64,000 nucleotides of DNA from JBJXHN01 sp046233135 (GTDB lineage: Bacteria > Pseudomonadota > Alphaproteobacteria > Rhodospirillales > Rhodospirillaceae), in NCBI GenBank assembly GCA_046233135.1, contig JBJXHN010000007.1:62001-126000 (forward strand), read 5' to 3'. How positions within the stretch are numbered: position 1 is the first letter of the stretch; each line of letters starts with the position of its first letter. The notes beneath the pieces were generated by a model. That model had not been told where the DNA came from. It did no database searches and saw only the letters and a program-made list of their open reading frames with translations. Shown here piece after piece: positions 1 through 8,273 of this stretch. A program made the translations under genes and the position numbers.

Positions 1-1099
1 CGTCGCCCGACCGTTCGTATTCCTGCTTCGCCGACAGATAGCGTTCCACCATGCTGGACCAGTCGGCAAAAGCCGCCGCTGGTCCCCGCAGCCAGAACGA
101 CCCGATCCGCGACACCAGCCCGTCGCCGGTCACCGCGCCGTCGGGGTCGAAGCGCTGTCCTTCGCGCAGCCACAGGCCGGCTTCGTTCAGCTCCCGCCGC
201 ATGGATTGATCAATGGGCAGGCCGCAGGCGGGGCAGGGCAGGCACACGGACGCGGCGGCCTTGGCCGGGCTGGCGTCCTGGGGGTAGTGGAACAGCCCGA
301 AATGCGGTTCGAAGCCGTGACCGCACTGGGGACAGCGCCACATCCAGCGCCGCCGGTCGCCCATGTTGTAGAGCCCCAGGATCCCGCTTACCGGCGGGGC
401 TTCGTGGGGCGTGGCCGGCACCCACGCGGGGTTGGTCAGGTCGCGGCCCGGAGAGGATTCCGCCACCGTCATGCCCTTGGACCCGAAGGTCTTGGTCCGC
501 TGCCGCGCCAGGCTGAACGGGCTGCCTTCGCCGTCCACGTTGTCGGACATGCGGTCGACGTCGGTCAGCAGCATGGTGACGATGGATTCAGAACTCAGGT
601 TGTTCACCGTCGGATGGGCGACGGTCAGCATCATGTTCTGAAACCGCTTGTCGCGGATATTGTCATCATGCCGGCCCGGGGACAGCCGCGCCCGGTATTC
701 GAGGCTTTCCCGGGACAGCCGGTCCAGGCGGATCTTGCCGAAGTTCCGCGCCGAGACCGGGTCCATGTGGATCACCCGCGTGTCGCAGGGGACGCAGGTC
801 ACGGCGTGCACGATCTTGTTGATGATCAGCGCATCGGTTTTCAGGCTCTGGGCAGGGCCGCAGAACACCACCGCCTCCAGGTCGGCGCGGATGGTGGCGT
901 CCATCGGTTCCACCATGTAGGGGGCGACGCTGTTCCGCCAGGGGCCGTTGTAGGCGGCGCTGTGAACCTCCCGATACCGCGCGGCCGCTTCGCTGACCAG
1001 GATCCGCTTGGGCGGCATCAGAACCGCCGCCGCCTCCGCCAGGGCCTCCCAGGGGTCGGCGAAGGGCGGCAGGCTGTCGTCAATGAGGCCGTCGTCCAT
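1..1099 (-). CDS. phage terminase large subunit, GpA family (C-terminal end outside window)
   Basis: This is the motor and nuclease subunit that packages phage DNA into procapsids. Translating the minus strand from the ATG at 1099 gives an unbroken frame to the window edge, about 366 residues. Visible features are an ATPase P-loop-like segment VFCGPAQSLKTDAL, a Walker-B-like LLTDVDRM, and paired cysteines (CPQC and CPAC) typical of the GpA zinc-binding region. The C-terminal nuclease domain lies beyond position 1. The start overlaps the end of the small-subunit gene by 20 bases, which implies translational coupling. The family assignment comes from these motifs and the position after a Nu1-like gene. 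Confidence 0.9.
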   Translation of the reverse strand, partial: MDDGLIDDSLPPFADPWEALAEAAAVLMPPKRILVSEAAARYREVHSAAYNGPWRNSVAPYMVEPMDATIRADLEAVVFCGPAQSLKTDALIINKIVHAVTCVPCDTRVIHMDPVSARNFGKIRLDRLSRESLEYRARLSPGRHDDNIRDKRFQNMMLTVAHPTVNNLSSESIVTMLLTDVDRMSDNVDGEGSPFSLARQRTKTFGSKGMTVAESSPGRDLTNPAWVPATPHEAPPVSGILGLYNMGDRRRWMWRCPQCGHGFEPHFGLFHYPQDASPAKAAASVCLPCPACGLPIDQSMRRELNEAGLWLREGQRFDPDGAVTGDGLVSRIGSFWLRGPAAAFADWSSMVERYLSAKQEYERSGD

Positions 1100-1724
1100 G
1101 GCGGTCACGGTCCATCAGCAATCTGGCGAGACGTTCCTGAAACTGATCCACCCGCTCTTGGCAGGCGGCCGTTTCCAGGGTTGACCAGGTCAGGTCCCGG
1201 GCGAGCTCTTCCGGCAGGGCTTGCAGGAACTGCCCCAGGATCCGGAAGAGCTCCTGGTCCCGGGCGATCAGGGCCGGCCGTTCGACCAGCTCGCCCCGTT
1301 CCCGCCGCGCCTTGTTGCGCAGCAATTCCGCGTCATAAAGCTGTTTGCGTTCCTGCGGCTTCAGCTTGTATTCGCCCTCGGCCGATCCGCCGACCAGCAG
1401 CAATTGCGCCTGGGCAACCTGATCTTCCCGCGCCCGCCGGGCCTCTTCCTCGGCGGCTTCGACGCCTTCGCGCCAGCCCCAGACTTCGGGCAGGTAGAAG
1501 CCGTAGGGCCGGCCGTTGCCGCCTTCACGACGGTGGGGAAGGCCGTTCTGCCGCAGGCGGTCGAAGGTGGGCAGGGAGACGCCGAGGGCGCGGGCGGTTT
1601 CCTCCCGGTTCCACAGCTTGCCGTCGTCCCCGTCCCAGGTGCCGGGCCAGTCCGCCGGCCAGGGCGTCGCGCGCGGCGTGGCGTCGTCTGGTGTTGGTTC
1701 CACTCGCGCGGCAGTGCTGGTCAT
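1080..1724 (-). CDS. phage terminase small subunit, Nu1/DUF1441-like
   Basis: This is the DNA-recognition subunit of the packaging enzyme. The 214-residue product has a disordered N-terminus, then a winged-helix-like region around residues 38-75 (WNREETARALGVSLPTFDRL) of the type used by Nu1 proteins to bind the packaging site. A long charged helical segment follows (about 90-150) and probably mediates oligomerisation or contact with the large subunit. The large-subunit gene begins inside its 3' end. Family membership is inferred from the helix-turn-helix, the length and the neighbour. Confidence 0.8.
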   Translation of the reverse strand: MTSTAARVEPTPDDATPRATPWPADWPGTWDGDDGKLWNREETARALGVSLPTFDRLRQNGLPHRREGGNGRPYGFYLPEVWGWREGVEAAEEEARRAREDQVAQAQLLLVGGSAEGEYKLKPQERKQLYDAELLRNKARRERGELVERPALIARDQELFRILGQFLQALPEELARDLTWSTLETAACQERVDQFQERLARLLMDRDRHGRRPH

Positions 1725-1849
1725 AGGCTCGCCCCTGGAACATCAACGCCAACAAAAACATAAGCCAATCAGAACCTTAACCCGCGCCCGGAAGCCGCGG
1801 CCACGTCACCCGTGGGGTCGCCGGGGGGCCTGGGAAGGACCCGTGAAGC

Positions 1850-2413
1850 CTAGCGGCGGGCCTTGCCGGCCAGCAGGCGAAGCCGGCGGTCGGTCTGGCG
1901 GAGCAGGTTTGCCTTGAGGCGTTCGGTGACATGGCCCTTGATCGCGCTGTTCACCCCTTCCTGTCTCAGGATGCCGGGGATGCTCGGGCCGTAAAGTTCA
2001 CGGATGGGCAGACGTGCCCCGGTCTTCCGCGTGAAGATGCCGGTGTGCCGCGTTGGCATGGTGGCGAAGAACGCGCCTGCATAGAGCTTGCGCTTGCCCC
2101 ACGCGAGAGCCCGAACCCCCTTCTTTGTCTGCGTAGCACGACCAAGCCAAAACAGGGGCACGGGCCGGCCCGACGCGAGGACAAGAGCACTGAGGTTGCC
2201 AGGCTTGGCAAGGACCAGTTGCAACCGGTTCCGTACGAAGGCGACGCGGAAACTTCCCCGTTTGGCGATAATCCGCGCGGCCTGACTACGAGACTGGCGT
2301 GCCGTGTCGTTCAGAGCCTGGGCAATCACCTGATTGGCGTTCTTCTGGTCGAACGCCGCGAAGACATTGTGCAAGGCGGCCATGTCTGGCCGAATATCCA
2401 GCATCAGCGGCAT
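1850..2413 (-). CDS. prophage minor tail protein Z-like (GpZ family)
   Basis: The 187-residue protein resembles the GpZ family of lambda-like phages, which acts late in tail assembly. The N-terminal half (ALNDTARQSRSQAARII, then an FRV-containing segment) and the basic composition fit that family. I start at the ATG at 2413 because a strong purine-rich ribosome site (GGGGGGTGG) lies just before it. A TTG seven codons upstream would place the start inside the terminator T-run. Finding a tail gene ahead of the terminase rather than among the tail genes is unusual. It may act as a head-tail connector here. Confidence 0.65.
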   Translation of the reverse strand: MPLMLDIRPDMAALHNVFAAFDQKNANQVIAQALNDTARQSRSQAARIIAKRGSFRVAFVRNRLQLVLAKPGNLSALVLASGRPVPLFWLGRATQTKKGVRALAWGKRKLYAGAFFATMPTRHTGIFTRKTGARLPIRELYGPSIPGILRQEGVNSAIKGHVTERLKANLLRQTDRRLRLLAGKARR

Positions 2414-2424
2414 GTCCACCCCCC

Positions 2425-2463
2425 AAAACGACAACGCCCGGCGGGCCGTAGAGGCCGCCGGGC
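2425..2463 (-). terminator. intrinsic terminator before the gpZ-terminase genes
   Basis: On the minus strand a GC-rich hairpin with GCCCGGCGG/CCGCCGGGC arms is followed by TTGTCGTTTT. It lies after the DUF6362-like gene and directly before the gpZ start, so late genes downstream may need readthrough, antitermination or their own promoter. Confidence 0.55.
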
Positions 2464-2503
2464 GCAGTGAACTGATGATGTGCTAACAAGGTGGCAGATT
2501 TTG

Positions 2504-3166
2504 TCACACACGTCTACGCCGCCGTCCGTTTTTTTTCATCCATGCCACGTCCTCTTCGCTTACCAGGGCGTTCAGAGCACCGTTTCCGGCGGTTTTCGCG
2601 ACGAAGACCAAGGCCCGCCCATAGACGCGGAACAGGCCCTGGCGGGACCGTGCCCGGTTGTCGCGATGCTGGAGGTCTTTCCACTTCACGCGGCCGGCCC
2701 GGCCCAGCACCAAGGCGCGGTCCAGTTCGGGCAGCTGGACGACGGCTTCAAGCACCCGCTCGGCCGCCTGGATCTGGGCACCGCTGGGGCGGCCGGGGCG
2801 CACCCGGGGTTCATGCCAGCCATAGGCTTCCGCAGCGGACAGGACGACGGGGATGTTGGCGGTGCCGATCCGCAGCCAGCCCGCTTCGCGGATCGACGGC
2901 AGACGGTTGACCACGGACAGGGCCTCGGCAATCGCCATTTCGGCCCAGACGGCTTCGTCGGTCAGGGCCTGGGATACCCCGGACGCCGGCTGCTTATGGG
3001 AGGCCGGCCGGACCGTGGTGCTGCGGCCGGAGAAATCCACGTCCGTGATCCCCTTGCCAGCCTGTCCCGGGTTGCGATTGGCGTCCCAGACGTCGCGAAC
3101 GTCCCCTGTCAGAGCGCTCTGACACCCTTCTGACACCCTCTCTGACTCCCTACCGCGCTGTTTCAT
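2504..3166 (-). CDS. DUF6362-like phage DNA-binding protein
   Basis: The 220-residue product has a central segment on residues affecting RLP..RE.GW and a C-terminal segment (LDRALVLGRAGRVKWKDL, then a helix-turn-helix-like stretch and GRALVFVA). This resembles the short DUF6362 regulators found before terminase genes in alphaproteobacterial prophages. It ends in a basic tail (KKNGRRRRRV). An AGGGAAAAG ribosome site precedes the ATG at 3166. The first 15 or so codons are built from the repeat cluster next to it, so the native start could be further in. Its role is unknown; control of late genes is an inference from position. Confidence 0.6.
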   Translation of the reverse strand: MKQRGRESERVSEGCQSALTGDVRDVWDANRNPGQAGKGITDVDFSGRSTTVRPASHKQPASGVSQALTDEAVWAEMAIAEALSVVNRLPSIREAGWLRIGTANIPVVLSAAEAYGWHEPRVRPGRPSGAQIQAAERVLEAVVQLPELDRALVLGRAGRVKWKDLQHRDNRARSRQGLFRVYGRALVFVAKTAGNGALNALVSEEDVAWMKKNGRRRRRV

Positions 3167-3361
3167 AACACTTTTCCCTAAATATATTTATAGAGTCAGA
3201 GGAGTCAGAGAGAGAAGAGAGAGTCATTACAGGCGTATATGCGCGAGTCATCCCTCTGACTCTCTGACACCCCCCTGGAATCAGCCCTGAAAGCCCCGAT
3301 ATCCGCCGAGTCGAGGGTGTCAGAGTCGGCTCTGACACCCCACTGACACCCTCTGACACCC
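3107..3361. repeat. iteron-like CTGACACCC repeats with AT-rich element (candidate phage replication origin)
   Basis: CTGACACCC occurs on the + strand at 3119, 3130, 3264, 3332, 3343 and 3353, and inverted at 3315. Variants (CTGACTCCC or GAGTCAG) lie at 3142, 3193, 3202 and 3256. Adjacent copies are 10-11 bases apart, one helical turn. GGGTGTCAGAG and CTCTGACACCC form a perfect 11-base inverted repeat at 3315-3340, and TGTCAGAGC/GCTCTGACA an 18-base palindrome at 3107-3124. A strongly AT-rich stretch (about 3166-3192) interrupts the array in otherwise GC-rich DNA. Iterons, a melting region and adjacent replication genes together suggest an origin. Operators for a regulator are the alternative. 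Confidence 0.65.
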
Positions 3362-3447
3362 TGCGGGCCAAATCGGGGTGGGGGTGCGGGGGAGGGGGAC
3401 CGGATGACCATGGAGGGGTACCCGGACACCACGCGAACGCCGTTCGC

Positions 3448-5235
3448 CTATCCTTCGTCATGGCCCGGGGGCTCCCCTTCCTGGATGGCCAGATGGCGCC
3501 GCCGTCCCTGTACCGCCGTTCCGGGCAGGTGGTAGGCCATCAGCCGCGTTTTCTCGCCGAAGCGCACCGGGTCCTTGCGCCGCTCCGCGCCCGGGATCTG
3601 CAACAGCACGGACCAGCCGCCGCCGGCCCATCGGGTGCCCCGGAAGATCTGTTCCAGCCCGCCGTGGGTATAGGCGACGCGCAGCCAGCGCGACCCCCGG
3701 TCGGCCTTCTCCGGGGTCACCGCCACGCCCCAGCGCTTGCAGGTGTCCAGGACGTGGCGGTCGGGGTCCGGTCCCAGGGCCTGTTCGATCATCTCGCCCA
3801 GCAGGCGCTTGCCGCCGCCCTGCCAGATCTCCACCGTGGTTGTCAGCAGATGGGTCAGGCAGGCCCATTCGGGCGGTTCGGCCTCGTTCGCGGCGGCCAT
3901 CACATGGTCGCCCAGGGCGGAGATGAAGCCGCGCTGGCCCTCTGGCTTGGGAAGCTCGGCATAGCGCAGCAGGTATTCCCACGCCATGACCACGCCCAGG
4001 GTGTTTTGCCAGCGGACGGAGAAGTCCGCTTTCGCCAAGGCCCGCCGCATGATGGTGAAGGCGTCGGGGAACAGGGGCGCGACGTCCAGGATGCGCCGGC
4101 GGAAGAAGCACCCGAAGGCTTCGATGCCGGCCATGATCCGGTCGAACCGTTCCACGTCGTCGGGCGTGACCTTCAGCGGTTTCAGGCGCAGGAAGATCAT
4201 GCGGTTCGCATCTGCCGTGCCCACCGCCGGGGGCGTGATGGAGATGAAGCCGAACGCGGCGTTCAAGGTGCGGTCGGTGCCGTCCCGCCCGCCGCGCAGC
4301 TCGCGGGCGCCGCCGACGTCGTAGGCTTCCCGGGCCTTGCGGCGCAAGGCCGCCTGCACCCCTTCGTCGCCGTCCCCGCGTTCGTATTCGTCCACCAGCA
4401 CGCCCATGGCGGTCTGGGCATCGGCCCAGCGCTTCATGACCCCGGGGGCGGTGATGTTTTTCAGCAGGATCGGCCAGCCGGTCAGACCGGCCAGGGTGCG
4501 GGCCAGGGTGGACTTGCCGCTGCCCGAGGGGCCGCAGACCTCCAGCACCGGCCGCACCGGCTGAATCTCCGGAGCCGCGAGCACCGCTGCCGCGCCCAGG
4601 GCCAGCGAGGGCATGACGCGGCCGTCTTCCCAGGTCCAGGCCCGTTCCAGCCAGGCGCAGAAGCCGGCCATGCGGCGGTCGCCCTCGGGCGTCAGGGTGG
4701 TTTCGTCGTCGGGCGGTGTCCAGACCTCGGGCAGGCGCGGATAGAAATGGGGGCCGTAGCGTTCGCCCGCCGGCCGTTTGTCCCAGAAGAACCCGTCGTC
4801 CTCACCCGACGGCGAGCCGAGCCACACCTGATCGCCGCAATGGATGACCAGGGCGCCGTCCTCGCCGCGCCAGATGCCCACGCCCCGCCAGGACCGTTCC
4901 GCATCGAAGGCGCCCCGGCTCCGACAGGCCTGCATCAGCAACGGCGCCAGAATTCCGTGATCCCAGGTGACGGACCCGGCCCGGCGGCCGCCGACCAGCG
5001 GCGCCACCTCGTTCAGCCACTGGGTATCGCCGAAAAAGAGCCCGAGCACGGCATAGGGCTGGCCCATAGCCGAGCGGCTGAGGACCTGAAGCTGCCCTTC
5101 CGCGTCGGAGAACACGAAGCGGTCGCCCAGATAGCCGAGGGGGCGCACGGGGCATTCCGGCCCCAGGGCATCGTCCCGGCAGGCGTCCAGGGCGGCGCGG
5201 ATACCGGCGAGGCGGTCTTCGGGATCCTCAGTCAT
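3448..5235 (-). CDS. phage replication P-loop ATPase, helicase-like
   Basis: The 595-residue protein probably unwinds DNA or loads a helicase at the phage origin. The central ATPase core has a Walker A motif GPSGSGKST (residues 235-243), a Walker-B-like GVLVDEYE (about 278-285) and a later arginine-bearing strand (ANRMIFLRLKPL) that may hold a sensor or arginine finger. Residues 1-200 form an N-terminal domain without a motif I recognise. It overlaps the primase gene by 8 bases, so the two form one replication operon. The exact family (DUF927-like or VirE-like) cannot be settled by eye. Confidence 0.75.
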   Translation of the reverse strand: MTEDPEDRLAGIRAALDACRDDALGPECPVRPLGYLGDRFVFSDAEGQLQVLSRSAMGQPYAVLGLFFGDTQWLNEVAPLVGGRRAGSVTWDHGILAPLLMQACRSRGAFDAERSWRGVGIWRGEDGALVIHCGDQVWLGSPSGEDDGFFWDKRPAGERYGPHFYPRLPEVWTPPDDETTLTPEGDRRMAGFCAWLERAWTWEDGRVMPSLALGAAAVLAAPEIQPVRPVLEVCGPSGSGKSTLARTLAGLTGWPILLKNITAPGVMKRWADAQTAMGVLVDEYERGDGDEGVQAALRRKAREAYDVGGARELRGGRDGTDRTLNAAFGFISITPPAVGTADANRMIFLRLKPLKVTPDDVERFDRIMAGIEAFGCFFRRRILDVAPLFPDAFTIMRRALAKADFSVRWQNTLGVVMAWEYLLRYAELPKPEGQRGFISALGDHVMAAANEAEPPEWACLTHLLTTTVEIWQGGGKRLLGEMIEQALGPDPDRHVLDTCKRWGVAVTPEKADRGSRWLRVAYTHGGLEQIFRGTRWAGGGWSVLLQIPGAERRKDPVRFGEKTRLMAYHLPGTAVQGRRRHLAIQEGEPPGHDEG

Positions 5236-6427
5236 GGTCCAGGGCTTTCACCACTTCGTCCCAGGCATCCATGCCGGCGGGCGGGTAGTAGGTGGACACA
5301 CTGCGGCCTTCGCGCCGCCGCCGGGCCTCGCCGCGCTTGTAGTGGCAGCGGGCCGCGAGCGGGTCCTTCATGTCGTTGTCGCCAATCTGGATCACCCGCC
5401 GCACCACCCGGGGCAGCACCACCGCCGGCCGCGAAAGGTCCGGGACCTCCGAAGGCAGCAGCAGGTCCGGCTTGTCCTCCGGTGGCTGGGGGTGGGGCAG
5501 GCCGCGTTCGCCCGCCGGCCCCACCATGTTGCCCAGGGACACGGCCACCCACAGGCCCGGCTGTCCCTTGGCCAGTTCGGGCACGCCGATGGGGATCCGC
5601 AGCACGCGGGCGATGGCCAGGGCGGTTTCGATCCCTTCGGCGAGGATAAGTTCCTCGGCCGCCGGGGTCAGGCGGATGGCACCGCCGCGCACCGGCCCCA
5701 GGGTCTTCTTGGTGTCCTTGCCGACGGGCAGCTTCTTTCCCTCGCCGGTCAGATAGGTCCGGTGGATGGCACAGACGGGATCGCCCCGGCCGTCGGGCCG
5801 GGCATCATGGGCGTCTGGATCGTGCCGCTGAATCGCGGCGATCATCGCCGGATGCCAGGACCGTCGCCCCAACGGCCCTTTCAGCGGGGTCATGTGGCCA
5901 TGCCGCAGGCTCCAAGGCCAGGCGCCACGCAGGTGCACCCCGGGCAGCACTTGCCGGCCCTTCAGATAGGCACCGGTGAGGGTGTCCGGGGTCCCACGGT
6001 AGGCATGCAACCAGACTTCCAGGGCGAGGCTGCGCATCATGTCTTCGCGGTCCTGGGCTTCTTCCTCACGGATGCGCTTGGCTTCCTCGGCCTTGCGGCG
6101 CCGTTCGGGATCATCGGTCCAGGCCTTGTCCGGTCCGCCCTCCGGCAACCCGGCGAGACCCCGGGCGATCTTCACCGCTTCGGGGAAATCCACCTTCCGG
6201 CTTTCCATGAGATAGGCCAGGACGTCGCCGCCGCGCTGGCAGCCAAAGCACTTCCACGCCCGGCCGTCATCGTAGATGGTGAACGACGGCGTGTTTTCGG
6301 TGTGAAAGGGGCAGAGGCCGACCATCTCCTTCCGGCCGGTCGCGGTCAGCTTGACGTCCTTGGCGGCCAGATCGGTAACGGAGACCCGGGCCTTCAGCTC
6401 TTCACGTTCCGCATCGGTGAGTTTCAT
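5228..6427 (-). CDS. phage DNA primase, CHC2 zinc finger and Toprim
   Basis: This enzyme makes RNA primers for phage DNA replication. The N-terminal CHC2 zinc finger is clear: C39, H42, C60 and C63 (CPFH and CFGC). A Toprim-like catalytic domain follows, with an acidic residue in AEGIETAL (E264) and the metal-binding DND at 350-352. The middle (about 105-135) is a highly charged helical linker. At 399 residues it is shorter than host DnaG and lacks the helicase-binding C-terminus, as expected for phage primases. The gene overlaps the helicase-like gene downstream and diverges from the HicB-like gene. Confidence 0.88.
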   Translation of the reverse strand: MKLTDAEREELKARVSVTDLAAKDVKLTATGRKEMVGLCPFHTENTPSFTIYDDGRAWKCFGCQRGGDVLAYLMESRKVDFPEAVKIARGLAGLPEGGPDKAWTDDPERRRKAEEAKRIREEEAQDREDMMRSLALEVWLHAYRGTPDTLTGAYLKGRQVLPGVHLRGAWPWSLRHGHMTPLKGPLGRRSWHPAMIAAIQRHDPDAHDARPDGRGDPVCAIHRTYLTGEGKKLPVGKDTKKTLGPVRGGAIRLTPAAEELILAEGIETALAIARVLRIPIGVPELAKGQPGLWVAVSLGNMVGPAGERGLPHPQPPEDKPDLLLPSEVPDLSRPAVVLPRVVRRVIQIGDNDMKDPLAARCHYKRGEARRRREGRSVSTYYPPAGMDAWDEVVKALDHD

Positions 6428-6540
6428 GGGGACCTCCGTGCGGCGAAGGGGGAGGGGGGTGTAGTCATGTCGGGTAGAGCGGAGGGCAGAAATGCCCTAA
6501 TGTGCTGCTGTCGACGGCACCGGAGGGGAGGGAAGGCGCC

Positions 6541-6981
6541 ATGGGCATTCCCACGTATGACGGCTATGCGGTCGCGCTGGCCGAGGCATCGGACGGGGTA
6601 ACGGTGACCTGCCGCGACCTGCCGAATTTTGTCACCTGCGGCGAGACCAGGGACGCAGCCCTGGCCGCTTCGGTAGACGGTCTGTTGACCGCATTGACCG
6701 CCCATATGGAATACAACCGCACTCCACCGCCGGTTCCCGCCCGGCCGCAGGCAGGAGAGGTCTGGGTCCCTTTGCCTGGATTGACCGTGGCCAAACTGTC
6801 CCTGCGTGCGGCGATGCTGGACCAGCGCATAACCCAGGCCGTTCTGGCGGAGCGCCTGGGCATTGATGGGCGCAACGTGCGGCGGCTTCTGGATCTGCAT
6901 CACGCGAGCAAATGGGAGCAGATCGAAGCGGCCGCCGCAGCCCTGGGACTGCGCTTCCGGCTGGTTGTCGAGGCGGCATAA
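6541..6981 (+). CDS. HicB-family antitoxin-like protein, no HicA partner
   Basis: The 146-residue protein has a HicB-type N-terminal fold (TYDGYAVALAEASDGVTVTC, then AASVDGLLTAL) and a C-terminal helix-turn-helix (LAERLGIDGRNVRRLLDL, about 105-122). HicB proteins neutralise the HicA mRNA-cleaving toxin and repress their own operon. I chose the ATG at 6541 because GGAGGGGAGGG lies just upstream. HicA is normally encoded directly before HicB, but only 113 bases separate this gene from the divergent primase, too few. It may work as a stand-alone phage regulator or as an antidote to a host toxin. Confidence 0.75.
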   Translation: MGIPTYDGYAVALAEASDGVTVTCRDLPNFVTCGETRDAALAASVDGLLTALTAHMEYNRTPPPVPARPQAGEVWVPLPGLTVAKLSLRAAMLDQRITQAVLAERLGIDGRNVRRLLDLHHASKWEQIEAAAAALGLRFRLVVEAA

Positions 6982-7068
6982 GGGGGCGTTGTCGCTTGAA
7001 GGAGAGGTATTGAAAGGGCCAGGGACCTTCCGAACCAAGCGTTCCGGTACGGACAAGGATTTCCGCGA

Positions 7069-7368
7069 ATGACGAGCACCACAGAACTGACCGACTTCGA
7101 CGTGGCTGACTACCTTACCGATGCAGAAACCATCGCCGAATACCTCCGGCTTGCCTTTGCTGATCCGGACCCGCACTCTTTTCCGGATGCGCTTGGGCAG
7201 ATTGCCCGAGCTCGCGGCATGGCCCGTGTCGCTGATCAAACGGGTTTGAGCCGGCATATTCTCGATAAAGCACTGACCCGGGACGGCAATCCGACCTGGG
7301 AGATGGTGCACAAAGTGCTTCGCGCTGTGGCACCGGGTGGTCTGGTGATCCCGCCGGCCGGCGAGTAA
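7069..7368 (+). CDS. HI1420-family addiction-module antidote-like protein
   Basis: The 99-residue protein matches the short antitoxins usually paired with a HigB/RelE-type toxin. It has an N-terminal acidic helix ending in YLRLAFAD and a helix-turn-helix core IGQIARARGMARVADQTGL-like around residues 43-65, followed by the typical GNPTWEMVHKVLRAV. The toxin gene should lie directly upstream, but only 87 bases separate it from the HicB-like gene. I see no toxin on either strand. Together with its neighbour it makes two antitoxins without toxins. Confidence 0.75.
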   Translation: MTSTTELTDFDVADYLTDAETIAEYLRLAFADPDPHSFPDALGQIARARGMARVADQTGLSRHILDKALTRDGNPTWEMVHKVLRAVAPGGLVIPPAGE

Positions 7369-7382
7369 GGGGCGGGGCGCGC

Positions 7383-8273
7383 TCATGGCGAGGCCACCCA
7401 GCCGGTGGAGGCATACCGCAGGGTCATTCCTTCGGCGGGGCATCCGGTTAGCAGGTAGTCGACGATGACGGGATATGTCGCCGTGGCAAGACGGTGGGCG
7501 TTCTGATTGACCACCCGCCGGTTCAGCGGAAAGGTTCGGGCAGGCAGAGCGCGGCGTTCCTGGGGCTGCGGTGCGCCCAAGTCAGTGGGGGCGGCATCGT
7601 TGAGAACCTTACCGATGACGATGCAATACCGCATGGACCGGCCGCCGGTTTCCGCCACCGGCCCGTCGTCCTGGAGCGCGGTTCGGTCCCCATGCGGCCT
7701 GTCGCCCCCGGCTTTCCACGCTGCAAGCCGGATCACCGCCAGACGTGGGGTTCGGGGCGAGCGCACGGGGACGATGGCCAAGGCCTTGTCGCCCGGATGC
7801 AGGGGGATAGCCGTCACGTCGAACAGGACCACCTGTCCGTCCAGGGTCACCATGCCGAGGCCGCCGGATGGTCCGGGACTTGGGGCCGATGGCGGGGCAT
7901 CTTCTTGGACGGGACGGGCACGGGTACTCAGCCAGTCGAAGACCCAGGTGGAGACCTGAACTGCAAACTCCGGGGACAGCCATTGTGCAAGATGGATGGC
8001 CACTTTGGGATGAACCCAGGTGCCTTGGGGGCCGTTTCCACCGCGTAAGGTCTTGATAAGTATCGATACGGGAATTCCCGTACCGGCGGATAGCGCAGCC
8101 ATAAACGCCTTGGTGGTATCAAGGCGGCTATAGTCGTTGAACAGCTTTCCAGCGGCCTTACACATCGCCGTCGCGTGAATATAACCGTCATCCAAGCGTT
8201 GCTGGACTGAGACGCTGTTGATGGTGTGTGGGATTGTTGCGGCCGCACGGCTCCGCTCGCCATTCCGAGTCAT
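7383..8273 (-). CDS. KilA-N domain phage regulator
   Basis: Residues 15-115 form a KilA-N domain (SVQQRLDDGYIHATAMCKAA, then FNDYSRL and a WVHPKVAIHLAQWLSPEF segment), a DNA-binding fold common in phage antirepressors and in P1 KilA. The C-terminal 170 residues match nothing I recognise. The ATG at 8273 has an AGAGGAG ribosome site, and the start codon overlaps the stop of an upstream open frame (ATGA). In temperate phages such proteins usually affect lysogeny or host killing; which applies here is not shown by the sequence. Confidence 0.8.
   Translation of the reverse strand: MTRNGERSRAAATIPHTINSVSVQQRLDDGYIHATAMCKAAGKLFNDYSRLDTTKAFMAALSAGTGIPVSILIKTLRGGNGPQGTWVHPKVAIHLAQWLSPEFAVQVSTWVFDWLSTRARPVQEDAPPSAPSPGPSGGLGMVTLDGQVVLFDVTAIPLHPGDKALAIVPVRSPRTPRLAVIRLAAWKAGGDRPHGDRTALQDDGPVAETGGRSMRYCIVIGKVLNDAAPTDLGAPQPQERRALPARTFPLNRRVVNQNAHRLATATYPVIVDYLLTGCPAEGMTLRYASTGWVASP

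Noticed and set aside
206..1726. A + strand frame of 506 codons opposite the terminase genes
   Set aside because: The minus strand encodes clear terminase motifs over the same bases; the + frame has none.
3107..3361. A CRISPR array
   Set aside because: Repeats are only 9 bases, 10-11 bases apart, with no spacers of constant length and no cas genes.
3460..5649. A + strand frame of 729 codons opposite the replication ATPase
   Set aside because: It is antisense to a Walker A/B protein and lacks domains and a ribosome site.
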